Shown here: piece by piece, positions 1 through 7,997 of the stretch
Layout: the number at the start of each line of letters is the position of its first letter
Numbering within the stretch: position 1 is the stretch's first letter
Source: M0108 sp937862735
GTDB taxonomy: Bacteria > Pseudomonadota > Gammaproteobacteria > Chromatiales > Chromatiaceae
Direction: 5' to 3'
Assembly: GCA_937862735.1 (NCBI GenBank)
Contig: CALMDH010000045.1
Span: forward strand, 1 to 64,000
DNA: 64,000 nt
Position numbers and translations under genes: made by a program
The notes under the pieces: model-generated
What the model saw: only the letters and a program-made list of their open reading frames with translations
What the model was told of the DNA's origin: nothing
Databases searched by the model: none

Positions 1-2
1 TT

Positions 3-74
3 GATGAGCTGGATCTGTATACGCCCCAGCTAAGAACACTTCTTACCGAAAATTTTCAGATAATTGGCAAATAA
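3..74 (+). CDS. C-terminal tail of a gene cut by the left window edge (unidentified)
   Basis: An open frame runs in from the left edge and ends at TAA (72-74), leaving about 23 residues that end in FQIIGK. Its base composition is clearly lower in GC than the rest of the window. It is too short to assign, and it could be chance. Confidence 0.25.
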   Translation, partial: DELDLYTPQLRTLLTENFQIIGK

Positions 75-109
75 AAAGCCGAAAACTCGAATACGTCTAC
101 TATACAACT

Positions 110-781
110 GTGGCCCAACTGATGCGGGCGGATATCCCCACCCTGCAACGGCAGTTCAACGTCGTCCTGGCCAAGACGGTCATGGAACTGAATGGTATCT
201 CCTGCCTGCCGCTGGAGGAGGCCCCGCCGCCCCGGCAACAGATCATCGCCTCGCGCAGTTTCGGCCTGCCGGTGACGGACTTGGCGATGCTCAGTGAGGC
301 GGTGGCCAGCCACACCGCCCGGGCGGCGGCCAAACTCCGGAAGGAGGGGCTTCAGGTGGGCCTGATTCAGGTGTTCATCGCCACCAACCCCTTCAAACCC
401 GAGACACCCCAGTATCACCCCGGGGCCACGGTACCCCTGTCCCTCCCCACGGCGGACACCACGCGCCTGTTGCGGGCCGCCCGGGTGGGTCTGCGGCACA
501 TCTACCGGGAGGTTTACGAATACAAGAAGGCAGGGGTGGTCCTGCTGGACCTGGCGCCGGTGGGGGCGGTGACGGGGGACCTGTTTGCGGCGACCCGGGT
601 GGCAGCGACGGAACGCCGGGAGCGGCTGATGGCGGTCATGGATGGCATCAACGGCCGCTGGGGGCGGGGGACGGTGCACTACCTGGCGGAGGGGCTGGCA
701 CAGCCCTGGCAGATGCGCCGGGGGCGGATGACGCCCCGGTACACGACCTGTTGGGAGGAGTTGCCGGTGGCGGTGGGCTAG
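110..781 (+). pseudogene. umuC: 5'-truncated umuC (DNA polymerase V catalytic subunit, C-terminal half only)
   Basis: The 223 readable residues match only the C-terminal half of UmuC, the Y-family translesion polymerase of the SOS response. Visible landmarks are the little-finger start (RQFNVVLAKTVMEL, ADI before it), the conserved IIASRSFG, a KAGVVLLDL strand, the MDGINGRWGRGT segment and the terminal DUF4113-like WQMRRGRMTPRYTT. Family members are about 420 aa. The palm and fingers domains with the catalytic acidic residues are absent, and homology stops abruptly at about position 110, where the upstream sequence becomes AT-rich and unrelated. A GTG at 110 could start translation but could not give a polymerase. 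No umuD is present. This looks like the product of a deletion or insertion at the left junction. Confidence 0.8.
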
Positions 782-1157
782 GCGGGATGCTTGCCCTCCT
801 GTCCAGGGGGCTCAAACAATCGGTGATCTTCCGCAGCAACAACCTGGCCTGGTCGAGTATCTCCAGCAACTGCGAACTATCGGCCTGCGTCGACGCTGAG
901 GATCTCAGCCGCCAGGCCGAGGCCCTCTTCTGGCAGCGCTAGAAGCTGGCCAGCGATCCGAACCCCAACACCTGGGAACTGGTGACGCCGCTGGCTTTGC
1001 CGTTCGTGCCCTGAAGAGTTGTCAGAAAGCCGCACTTACACCCGTGAAACTGAATCGGTCATCGGCCACCCGCTAATCCAGCCCGGTAACCCAGCCTTGC
1101 CGGTTCACGCAAAGTTTGTTGTAGTACTGTCATACATCAGTGCATCAGAGGTTCTCC
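782..1157. other. Degenerate sequence between the umuC fragment and vapBC
   Basis: No intact gene is seen. One plus-strand frame (about 790-1014) reads like the end of a broken gene: it is interrupted by TAG at 940-942 and continues in frame as KLASDPNPNTWELVTPLALP before TGA at 1012. The family is not recognised. The last 100 bases form the vapBC promoter region and contain no clear sigma70 boxes. Confidence 0.4.
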
Positions 1158-1406
1158 ATGTTGTCAGTAAGGCTAGATGAGCAGACCGAGGCCCGCTTTC
1201 AGGCCACCTGCCGTCGTCTCGGCTTGAGCAAGAGCGAGGCCGTCAAGCGCAGCCTTGAACAATGGCTTGACCGTTTCGAGCCGCCACCGGATGCCTTCGC
1301 GCTGGGCATCGATCTGTTCGATCTAGGCGCCGCGGCCGAGCCTCCGCAGGATCCTCAGCGCCGTCAGATCTGGGAGCGACTGCGTGCGAAGCACCGTCCT
1401 GGTTGA
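1158..1406 (+). CDS. Ribbon-helix-helix antitoxin of a VapBC-type pair
   Basis: This 82-aa protein begins MLSVRLDEQTEARFQATCRR, the typical N-terminus of a CopG/RHH DNA-binding antitoxin: a short beta strand, then helix-turn-helix with SKSEAVKRSLEQWLD. The C-terminal part is acidic and proline-rich, as expected for a toxin-wrapping tail, and ends in a basic WERLRAKH segment. I chose the ATG at 1158 because AGAGG lies about 7 nt upstream; an in-frame ATG at 1140 has no such site. The toxin gene starts inside the last codons of this gene, so the two are translationally coupled. By family knowledge it should neutralise the toxin and repress its own promoter. Confidence 0.8.
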   Translation: MLSVRLDEQTEARFQATCRRLGLSKSEAVKRSLEQWLDRFEPPPDAFALGIDLFDLGAAAEPPQDPQRRQIWERLRAKHRPG

Positions 1407-1812
1407 CACCGGATTCCTGGTCGCCCTGTTCGACCGCACCGATCGTCAGCACGAAAGCGCCAAACAGATGCTGGCGGCGCTGGTGCGTGATCGTCACCTG
1501 GCATTGGTGAGTGTCTGGCCGACCGTGGTTGAGACCTGCTTTTTTCTCGATCCACCCGGCAAGCGCGCCCTGCTGATGTGGATCGAGCGCGGCGCCCTGC
1601 GCTTGCGCCCCATCGAGATCAGCGACCTGACCGCCATTAGCGACGTGATCGCGCGCTTCGCCGAGCACAACATCGATCTGGCGGATGCAACCCTGGTCTG
1701 GCTGGCCGAAGCCGAGGATACGCGGCAGGTGCTGACGACCGACCGTCGCGATTTCGACATGCTGCGCACCGCCCGCGGCCAATCCTTCGAGCGGTTATGG
1801 GTTCGCCCTTAA
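1384..1812 (+). CDS. PIN-domain ribonuclease toxin (VapC type)
   Basis: A 142-aa PIN-domain protein. The N-terminal VDTGFLVALFDRTD carries the first metal-binding aspartate, VVETCFF the conserved glutamate, and the DLADATLVWLAE and TTDRRDFDMLR segments the remaining acidic residues of the Mg-dependent RNase site. Length and motif order fit VapC toxins, which cleave tRNA or rRNA when released from the antitoxin. The GTG start at 1384 overlaps the antitoxin stop by 23 nt. The pair sits beside a truncated umuC and degenerate frames, so this edge is probably an accessory patch. The RNA target cannot be told from the sequence. Confidence 0.85.
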   Translation: MRSTVLVDTGFLVALFDRTDRQHESAKQMLAALVRDRHLALVSVWPTVVETCFFLDPPGKRALLMWIERGALRLRPIEISDLTAISDVIARFAEHNIDLADATLVWLAEAEDTRQVLTTDRRDFDMLRTARGQSFERLWVRP

Positions 1813-2667
1813 CGACCCGGCGGCTGTGTAAGTTCGGCCCCAGGAAGCATTGCCGGCAACGCCCAAGCCCGATGACATCGCCAACACCCCCCGGATCACG
1901 CTGGTAGTACCGCAATTCCCAGCTCACCGCCGCCTCCGGATCAACCATCTGGCGGGCCAGCGCCGCCAGCGGGGCCCCGGCCATAGCCGCCTCCCGGGCA
2001 TTGGGATGGGCATGGGTCACCACCGCGTAGATGCGGGCCGCCGCCAGCAGGGTGGCCCCACACCAGACACGCATGAAACGCGCGAACGATTCCACTTCCG
2101 TTTAGTGTCGCCCCAAGCGCTCAACAGCCTGAATGAGGCGCGGCGCTGGCATCGTGCCCCCGCTACCCGCCACCGCTTTCCACATCGCCAGATACTCCGC
2201 GCCAGGCCCTTGGAACCAAAGTTTACGCCTACCGCGCGGAGCCGCGTACGGGGGAGTCAGGCCTTCCCGACGTTGCCTCCACGAGCCCGCCACCGGCCCA
2301 TCGGCGCGCCGCGGGGCTCATAGTCCCAACTTGAACGGGGGTGGTGGTCATCACCTTGGCCCGCCATAACCCTCGGACAGCGGCTATCCGGTAGCGCCTC
2401 ACGCGGCTTCCCGCCGAGCAGGGCGCAGAACCCTCACCGTCAGGCGGGCTGGAACCGCTTCATCGCGGACGATCTACACCAGCCCCCGTAAAGCCCCCAG
2501 CCGGTGACCTGGTCTGGGCCGAGGTCGGAGATTGGCAAATTCCGGTTGCCCCTGCTGAACTAATTTGATAAAAAGTCGGGCTTTTCCAGCGAGACGTATC
2601 CTGGTGGCCGCGCGACTTTCACCCCCCGGCGCCGGGAACATCCCACACCCCTTTTGGGAGGACTGGC
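1813..2667. other. 855-bp stretch without an intact gene; degenerate minus-strand frame
   Basis: On the minus strand a frame runs from about 2293 to about 1850. It is interrupted by a TAA at 2102-2104 and continues in the same frame from 2095. Its readable parts (for example WFQGPGAEYLAMWKAVAG, then SFARFMRVWCG and VSWELRYYQRDPGG) look protein-like, but I do not recognise the family. I read it as a decayed gene, possibly from a mobile element. From 2300 to 2640 I see no coding signal. The last 100 bases are the dksA upstream region and are AT-richer around 2555-2575. Confidence 0.4.
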
Positions 2668-3102
2668 ATGAGCGTGGCAGAGAAGCAGAGCGCGATGGTC
2701 TTTGGTTTTGAACCTTACCAGGCCAGCAGCGATGAGGATTACATGAGCCCCGCCCAGGAGGAGCACTTCCGGGAGATCCTGATCGCCTGGAAGCAAAGCC
2801 TCATGGAGGAGGTGGACCGCACCGTGCACCACATGCAGGACGAGGCAACCAATTTCCCCGACCCCAACGACCGCGCCACCCAGGAGTCGGAGTTCAGCCT
2901 GGAACTGCGCACCCGGGATCGTGAACGCAAACTGATCAAGAAGATCGACGAGGCCCTGGAGCGTCTCGACAGCCACGAGTATGGTTTCTGCGAGGCCTGC
3001 GGCGTGGAGATCGGCATCCGCCGCCTGGAGGCCCGGCCGACCGCCACCCTGTGCATCGACTGCAAGACCCTCGACGAGATCCGGGAGAAGCAGCGCGGCT
3101 GA
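2668..3102 (+). CDS. dksA: RNA polymerase-binding transcription factor DksA
   Basis: DksA enters the RNA polymerase secondary channel and, with ppGpp, changes initiation at stable-RNA and amino-acid promoters. The 144-aa length is close to the E. coli protein. The coiled coil spans roughly residues 35-105 and has the tip motif DPNDRATQESEF, whose aspartates are needed for activity. It is followed by the four-cysteine zinc finger, CEACG then CIDC, with about 17 residues between pairs. GGAGG lies 7 nt before the ATG. gluQ follows 29 nt downstream; dksA-gluQ adjacency is common in gammaproteobacteria and suggests co-transcription. Confidence 0.97.
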   Translation: MSVAEKQSAMVFGFEPYQASSDEDYMSPAQEEHFREILIAWKQSLMEEVDRTVHHMQDEATNFPDPNDRATQESEFSLELRTRDRERKLIKKIDEALERLDSHEYGFCEACGVEIGIRRLEARPTATLCIDCKTLDEIREKQRG

Positions 3103-3131
3103 AGTCCCGCAGCTTAAGCCCCGGTCTGCCG

Positions 3132-4187
3132 GTGACCGGCCCTCTGCCCTACCGGGGGCGTTTCGCCCCCTCTCCCACCGGCTCCCTGCACTTTGGCTCC
3201 CTGGTGGCCGCCCTCGGCAGTTACGCCGAGGCCCGCGCCCGGGGCGGAGAGTGGCTGGTGCGCATGGAGGACCTCGACCGGCCCCGCGAGGTCCCCGGCG
3301 GCGCCGCCGACATCCTGCGTACCCTGGAGGCCTTTGGCTTCGCCTGGGATGGTGAAATCCTCTATCAGAGCCGCCGCGGCGCGGCCTATGCGGCAGCCCT
3401 GGCCCAACTCCAGGCGTCGGGCCTGACCTTCCCCTGCGGTTGCAGCCGCCGGGAAATCGCCGTGGCGGCGTCCGCGGTGGGTCCCGAGGGCCCGATCTAC
3501 CCTGGTACCTGCCGTCCCCCCCCGGCGTCGGACCCTCCTATCGACCCCCCTGGCGCTTCCCCCATGCCGGTCACTTGGCCAGTCGCCGCGCTGGAAACCG
3601 TTCACCCCCCCTCTTCCCAACCCTCCCCCAACCGGGGGGAGGGAGCAAGATTGCCAGTCAGATCCGGACAGGCGGCGCTCCGCCTGCGGGTCGAGACCCC
3701 ACCCATCGCCTTCCACGACCGGGTGCAGGGTCTAGTGAGCCAGGACCTGGTGGCCGAGGTTGGCGATTTCGTCCTGCGCCGGGCCGATGGCCTCTTTGCC
3801 TATCAACTGGCGGTGGTGGTGGATGACGCCTTCCAGGGCATCACCGACATCGTTCGCGGGGCGGATCTCACCCGTTCCACGCCACGGCAGATGCTCCTGC
3901 AGCGTCTCCTCGGCCTGCCGACTCCCACCTATGCCCACCTGCCCCTGGCCCGGGACCGCTGGGGGCGTAAGCTGAGCAAGAGCGACGCCGCCGCTCCTGT
4001 CGACCCCCGCGATCCCCTGCCCGCCCTGCTCCAGGCCTGGGCCTTCCTCGGCCAGTCGGCCCTGGCGGAGCGGCCAGACACCCCGGCAGCCTTCTGGGCT
4101 CAAGCCCTGACCCGCTGGGACCTGAGCCGGGTGCCTCAATGCGCGCAAATCCCCGGGGCGGATGAGGTCTGGCGGGGGAAAACCTAA
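3132..4187 (+). CDS. gluQ: Glutamyl-Q tRNA(Asp) synthetase, carrying an in-frame repeat-derived insertion
   Basis: GluQ charges glutamate onto queuosine at position 34 of tRNA-Asp. It resembles the catalytic core of GluRS without the anticodon-binding domain. The class I motifs are SPTGSLHFGSL (HIGH-like) and KLSKSDAAAP (KMSKS-like). The zinc ligands appear as CGC, then a tyrosine and a cysteine in IYPGTCR. The GTG at 3132 is taken as start because the codons before it overlap dksA and have no homology. Between IYPGTCR and AALRLRV the gene has about 50 extra residues rich in Pro and Ser, encoded at about 3516-3655. Part of this is a copy of dispersed repeat R1 (3596-3652). The frame is kept, so the enzyme may still work, but the insertion lies next to the zinc site. 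Confidence 0.92.
   Translation: MTGPLPYRGRFAPSPTGSLHFGSLVAALGSYAEARARGGEWLVRMEDLDRPREVPGGAADILRTLEAFGFAWDGEILYQSRRGAAYAAALAQLQASGLTFPCGCSRREIAVAASAVGPEGPIYPGTCRPPPASDPPIDPPGASPMPVTWPVAALETVHPPSSQPSPNRGEGARLPVRSGQAALRLRVETPPIAFHDRVQGLVSQDLVAEVGDFVLRRADGLFAYQLAVVVDDAFQGITDIVRGADLTRSTPRQMLLQRLLGLPTPTYAHLPLARDRWGRKLSKSDAAAPVDPRDPLPALLQAWAFLGQSALAERPDTPAAFWAQALTRWDLSRVPQCAQIPGADEVWRGKT
3596..3652 (+). repeat. Repeat R1, copy a (partial, inside gluQ)
   Basis: ACCGTTCA followed by CCCCTC, CCAACCCTCCCCC and GGGGGGAGGGAGCAAGA, matching the left half of the R1 copies at 6126, 32778, 37187 and 46441. The right half, with the terminal inverted repeat, is missing. It is translated in frame as part of GluQ (SSQPSPNRGEGA). 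Confidence 0.75.
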
Positions 4188-4321
4188 AGCCTTCCCCGTA
4201 GGTTTGGCGAACCCCTGCTCGTGATAGTTCCCACACCAGAGACCCCCTGCCCCTACCCGCCAGTTACCGTCCGCGAACCACCCTCGTTGGGGTATACCCT
4301 ACCGAGCTGGCCAGGCCGGCC

Positions 4322-5371
4322 TCAGAGGCGATTGGCCAGCACCAGTTGACGGATAGAACCCGCCGCTGCCTCGGCGTCGCGGGCATGGAGGGCGAGCATC
4401 TCCCGGGCCAGTTGCTCCCAGTGGTGGGCGCCCCGCGCGGCCACGCGGAGGATACCGTCAGTGTCACCGTCGCGGACCCAGTCCTCGTAGGCCTGGACCA
4501 GGCCCGGAAAAAGCTCCTTACGCATGGCGGTGAGGTTGCCCAGGTAGAAATGCAGGGGCGGGGCCGCGCCCTGACGGGCCAGGGCCGGCAGGGTGCGCAG
4601 GCAATCCGCCAGGTGATCCCGCACCGCCCGGGCCATGATCTCCGCCGGGGTCTGGACCAGATCCAGCAGTAGCCGGCCCCAGGCCTCGTCCCCCAGGAGT
4701 TGGCCGGCCTGGTATTCCCCCTCCTCATGGAGCAACACGGCCTGGACCTCCCGTTCTGTCATGGCCTCCAGCGCCCCTTCCAGGTCCCGGTCGAAGGGGT
4801 AGCAGGCGAAGGCCCGCCCCAGGGCGTTGTCCGGCCGGCTCCAGCGCCAGGTCTCCAGCTTTTCCCACAGCAGGCGCCGCAGTGACTCCCGGCGCAGGGT
4901 GATGCCGGAGCCGAGGGTCATGGCCGGGGGGGCAGTCAGATCCCGGGCATGCTCCCGGGCGACGATCAGGACCTGGTAGTTGCCATGGCGCCGGGTCCCT
5001 TCCAGGTCGCCGAGGACGAAGTGGGGCTTGGCCCCATGTCCCAGGCCACCGCTATAGGCCAAGCCATGGGGGGTGAGGCGCTGGTTGATCGCCTCGGTGT
5101 CGAAGGGGTCGAAGACCTGGTCGCCGATGGTCAGGGGGGCGAACTCGGCGTCTTCCAGGGTCTCCCAGAGCTGCTCGCGCTGGGCCAGCCAGTGACCGAC
5201 CTGATCCTTGCCCAGGCTGGCCCCGTAGGGCAGGCCCTGTTCCCAGCGGTAGTACTCGCGCATTTTCATGAGATAAACACAGAGGGAGTGGTCGGCGCCA
5301 TGGCGGGCATCGGAGATGTGGCAGTTGTGTTGCACGGTTTTGGTAAGCTCGCGCCGGTTTTCAGGGGTCAT
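4322..5371 (-). CDS. Conserved uncharacterised protein (resembles the Sfum_1244-type family)
   Basis: A 349-aa soluble protein with no signal peptide or membrane segment. The N-terminus has the strongly patterned TVQHNCHISDARHG and LCVYLMKMREYYRWEQGLP, which I associate with the Sfum_1244-type family of unknown function; this comes from memory. Histidines, cysteines and a DPFDTEAIN segment could be functional, but no fold is assigned. The start at 5371 is supported by GGAGG 8 nt upstream; the frame is open further upstream without homology. It is divergent from the next gene (5496, plus) with 124 nt between them, so the two may share a regulatory region. Confidence 0.75.
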   Translation of the reverse strand: MTPENRRELTKTVQHNCHISDARHGADHSLCVYLMKMREYYRWEQGLPYGASLGKDQVGHWLAQREQLWETLEDAEFAPLTIGDQVFDPFDTEAINQRLTPHGLAYSGGLGHGAKPHFVLGDLEGTRRHGNYQVLIVAREHARDLTAPPAMTLGSGITLRRESLRRLLWEKLETWRWSRPDNALGRAFACYPFDRDLEGALEAMTEREVQAVLLHEEGEYQAGQLLGDEAWGRLLLDLVQTPAEIMARAVRDHLADCLRTLPALARQGAAPPLHFYLGNLTAMRKELFPGLVQAYEDWVRDGDTDGILRVAARGAHHWEQLAREMLALHARDAEAAAGSIRQLVLANRL

Positions 5372-5495
5372 CCTCGCCTCCACATGGGGTCTCAGGCAGC
5401 GGGAGGGACGGCGCGACCGCCCGCCCCGGGCCGGAGTGAATGTGCTACCCCAACCAACATGGTGGGGATTTGTCATCAACCAAGAGGAGCGACGC

Positions 5496-6050
5496 GTGGC
5501 CCTGAGAATCAAGAGTCACTGGAACAACGACGAGGCCGAGCGATCCCTGCCGGAGATCGCCAGCGCCCTGGCCTATATCGCCTGGCGCATCGCCGTCGAC
5601 AAGGCCATCAGCCTGCATTGCGAGCGGTTCGTCTACCGGGACGATGCCCAGCGCCTGGGGGTGATCCAGGAGTACCTCCTCTTCCTCATCCAGATCGCCG
5701 ACCGCCTGGCCAGCGACCGTCTGGAGACCGAGGACCGCCGCGTCCTTATCACCGCCCTGGCCCGCAAGCTCATCGAGCACGTCCAGGACAACAGCCAGGA
5801 CCTGCTGGGCCCGGGCGATTACGGCAGCCCCTTCATCGAGCGGCTCAATCTGCGTTCCGGCGAATACGCCGAATTCCAACTGGCGCCCGACGGCCCCAGC
5901 TACCCCTTCCTCCGCCACCTGGGCTTCGAGATCCAGACGCTGATGGGTGAGGCGTCCGAAAACCGCTGGGTCATCGACCAGGTGATGGACAAGGACGGTT
6001 ACGAGGCCTACAAGACCTTCGCCAAGGCCTTTGGGAACCTCTTTGAGTGA
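5496..6050 (+). CDS. Conserved hypothetical protein
   Basis: A 184-aa, mostly helical, acidic protein that starts ALRIKSHWNNDEAERSLPEI. It has no signal peptide, membrane segment or recognised catalytic motif. GTG at 5496 is chosen because AAGAGGAG lies 7-8 nt upstream and the earlier part of the frame overlaps the divergent neighbour. It is divergent from the 349-aa unknown at 4322-5371; paired unknowns of this kind often function together, but nothing here says how. A copy of repeat R1 follows 76 nt after the stop codon. Confidence 0.7.
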   Translation: MALRIKSHWNNDEAERSLPEIASALAYIAWRIAVDKAISLHCERFVYRDDAQRLGVIQEYLLFLIQIADRLASDRLETEDRRVLITALARKLIEHVQDNSQDLLGPGDYGSPFIERLNLRSGEYAEFQLAPDGPSYPFLRHLGFEIQTLMGEASENRWVIDQVMDKDGYEAYKTFAKAFGNLFE

Positions 6051-6125
6051 GTCGCCCCAGACGGTCTCTGTTCCGTAAGACACCCCTAACCCTCTCCCGC
6101 CAGGGCTGGAGAATTGGCAAGCGCG

Positions 6126-6237
6126 TTACCCTTCAGACCCCCTCTCCCCAACCCTCCCCCTCCAGGGGGGAGGAAGTAAGAGAACCAGCGGCATGGGCTA
6201 CCGAAGCCCTCCTATGGCGCGAGAGTTCTGAACGAAG
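6126..6237 (+). repeat. Repeat R1, copy b (full length)
   Basis: About 110 bp. It starts TTCAGACCCCCTC, has a core palindrome of C-rich then GGGGGGAGGAAG sequence, a middle with ACCAGCGGCATGGGCTACC, and ends GAGAGTTCTGAACGAAG. The ends are imperfect inverted repeats of each other. It lies 76 nt downstream of the stop at 6050, in the same direction as that gene. Confidence 0.8.
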
Positions 6238-6251
6238 ATGTAAGCGCATGT

Positions 6252-6308
6252 TCGAGGCTTCTCCCTCCCCCCTCGTGGGCGAGGGCCGGGGAGAGGGGGT
6301 TGAAAGCC
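6252..6308 (-). repeat. Repeat R1, copy c (partial, inverted)
   Basis: On the minus strand it reads TTTCAACCCCCTCTCCCC, then the GGGGGGAGGGAGAAG core. It is head-to-head with copy b and lies 75 nt past the stop codon of metY, in the metY direction. The two copies together fill most of the 332-bp convergent gap 6051-6382, and a long RNA crossing them could fold into a large hairpin. No gene is present in this gap. Confidence 0.7.
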
Positions 6309-6382
6309 TACCTGATTGCCAGTATTCCCGGGATCGCTGGCCGGCAGAGGGCGGACACCCCCTACCGGCCAGCCTGATCAGG

Positions 6383-7657
6383 CTAGCGAGCCGCGGCCAA
6401 TGCCTGAGACAGATCGGCGACGATGTCGTCCACATGCTCCAGGCCAATGGACAGCCGCACCATATCCTCCGAAACCCCGGCGCGGGCCAGTTCCGCCGGG
6501 GCGAGCTGGCGATGGGTGGTGGTGGCTGGGTGGCAGGCCAGGGTCTTGGCGTCGCCGATGTTGACCAGGCGCACCGCCAGCTTGAGGGCGTCGATGAATT
6601 TGGCCCCGGCCTCGCGCCCGCCCTTGATACCGAAGGAGAGGATGCTGGAGGCGCGCCCGCCCATGTACTTGTCGACCAGGGGCTTGTCGGGATGGTCGGG
6701 CAGGCCGGCGTAGCGCACCCAGGCGACCTCGGGCTGTTCCTGAAGGAACTTGGCCACCGCCAAGGCGTTGTCGCAGTGGCGGTCCATCCGCACCGGCAGG
6801 GTCTCGACGCCTTGGAGGATGAGGAAGCTGTTAAAGGGCGAGATGGCGGCGCCCATGTTGCGCAGGGGCACCACCCGCGCCCGGCCGATATAGGCCGCCG
6901 GACCCAGGGCCTCGGTATAGACCACGCCGTGGTAGGAGACGTCGGGTTCGTTGAGGCGGCGGAAACGCGCCTTGTGCTCGGCCCAGGGGAACTTGCCGGA
7001 GTCCACCAGGGCGCCGCCGATGGTGGTGCCGTGGCCGCCCAGGTACTTGGTCAGGGCGTGGACGACGATGTCGGCCCCGAACTCGAAGGGCCGGCACAGA
7101 TAGGGGGTGGGCACGGTGTTGTCGACGATCAGTGGGACGCCGTGGGCATGGGCCATGTCGGCCATGGCGCCGATGTCGGCGACATTGCCCGCCGGGTTGC
7201 CGATGGACTCGCAGAAGACCGCCTTGGTGCGCTGGTCGATGAGGGCCGCCATGCCGTCGATGTCGTTGGGGGCGGCGAAGCGGATCTCGATGCCCAGTTG
7301 CGGCAGGGTGTGGGCGAAGAGGTTGTAGGTGCCGCCGTAGAGGGTCGAGGTGGTGACGACGTTGTCGCCGCTCTCGCAGATGGTGAAGAGCGAATAGGTC
7401 ACCGCCGCCATGCCCGAGGCCAGGGCCAGACCGCCGACGCCACCCTCCATGGCCGCCAGGCGCTTTTCCAGCACGTCGCTGGTGGGGTTCATGATGCGGG
7501 TATAGATGTTGCCCGCTACCTTGAGGTCGAAGAGGTCCGCCCCGTGCTGGGTGTCATCGAAGGCGTAGGAGGTAGTCTGATAGATGGGGGTAGCGACGGC
7601 GTGCGTGGTCGGGTCGGGCTGGAAGCCAGCGTGGATGGCCAAGGTCTCGATCTTCAT
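6383..7657 (-). CDS. metY: O-acetylhomoserine aminocarboxypropyltransferase (O-acetylhomoserine sulfhydrylase)
   Basis: A PLP enzyme of the Cys/Met metabolism fold type I family. It makes homocysteine from O-acetylhomoserine and sulfide, direct sulfhydrylation that suits a sulfide-rich lifestyle. The 424-aa length and the N-terminus ETLAIHAGFQPDPTTHAVA are typical of MetY. YTRIMNPTSDV, SGMAA and the PLP lysine in ALTKYLGGHG (K204) are present. The ATG at 7657 is preceded by GGGAG. MetZ (O-succinylhomoserine sulfhydrylase) is the closest alternative; length and N-terminal sequence favour MetY. The gene has an unusually long leader (see 7658-7790). Confidence 0.92.
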   Translation of the reverse strand: MKIETLAIHAGFQPDPTTHAVATPIYQTTSYAFDDTQHGADLFDLKVAGNIYTRIMNPTSDVLEKRLAAMEGGVGGLALASGMAAVTYSLFTICESGDNVVTTSTLYGGTYNLFAHTLPQLGIEIRFAAPNDIDGMAALIDQRTKAVFCESIGNPAGNVADIGAMADMAHAHGVPLIVDNTVPTPYLCRPFEFGADIVVHALTKYLGGHGTTIGGALVDSGKFPWAEHKARFRRLNEPDVSYHGVVYTEALGPAAYIGRARVVPLRNMGAAISPFNSFLILQGVETLPVRMDRHCDNALAVAKFLQEQPEVAWVRYAGLPDHPDKPLVDKYMGGRASSILSFGIKGGREAGAKFIDALKLAVRLVNIGDAKTLACHPATTTHRQLAPAELARAGVSEDMVRLSIGLEHVDDIVADLSQALAAAR

Positions 7658-7997
7658 GGGGTCTCCCGGTGGTAAATGGGTGGAGGCGCTGTTCTTGTTC
7701 CGGGGCCGTACCTGAGGGGTCACTTTCATCAGGGGGGTCTCAGCACACCCCAGGTGAAAAAACACCCAGCTGGCGTCTTACACGATCATTAGGGACAGGT
7801 GACGCGGGCAACCTGCCAAGGCTGGCGGTACGGCTGCGGCGCTCTTAACGACCGGGGCGCGGACTGTCGACGAAAACGGATAGGGTTACGGCATCCCCGC
7901 GGTCGTGTTCCCGGCCAAAGGCGCCGACTGGGGATGCTTCAGTGATGAGTCCCGACTGATCAACCCGGCGGGCTGTCAGGCGAAAATTTGCCGGCGA
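7658..7997. other. Intergenic region with the metY leader
   Basis: No gene is seen. On the minus strand the 130 nt before metY contain CTGAGACCCCCCTGATGAAA and then GTGACCCCTCAGG, short complementary blocks that could fold (CTGAG with CTCAG). They do not match any SAM or other riboswitch consensus closely enough for me to name one. The rest of the region (about 7800-7990) shows nothing I can interpret. Confidence 0.35.

Noticed and set aside
6047..7675. A 542-codon plus-strand frame opposite metY
   Set aside because: It is antisense to the well-supported metY; its Gly/Val/Ala-rich product is what the third-codon bias of the opposite strand generates, and its start lies in repeat R1.
7658..7790. 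TPP or SAM-I riboswitch before metY
   Set aside because: CTGAGA and GATGAAA fragments occur, but the remaining conserved blocks of either class are missing.
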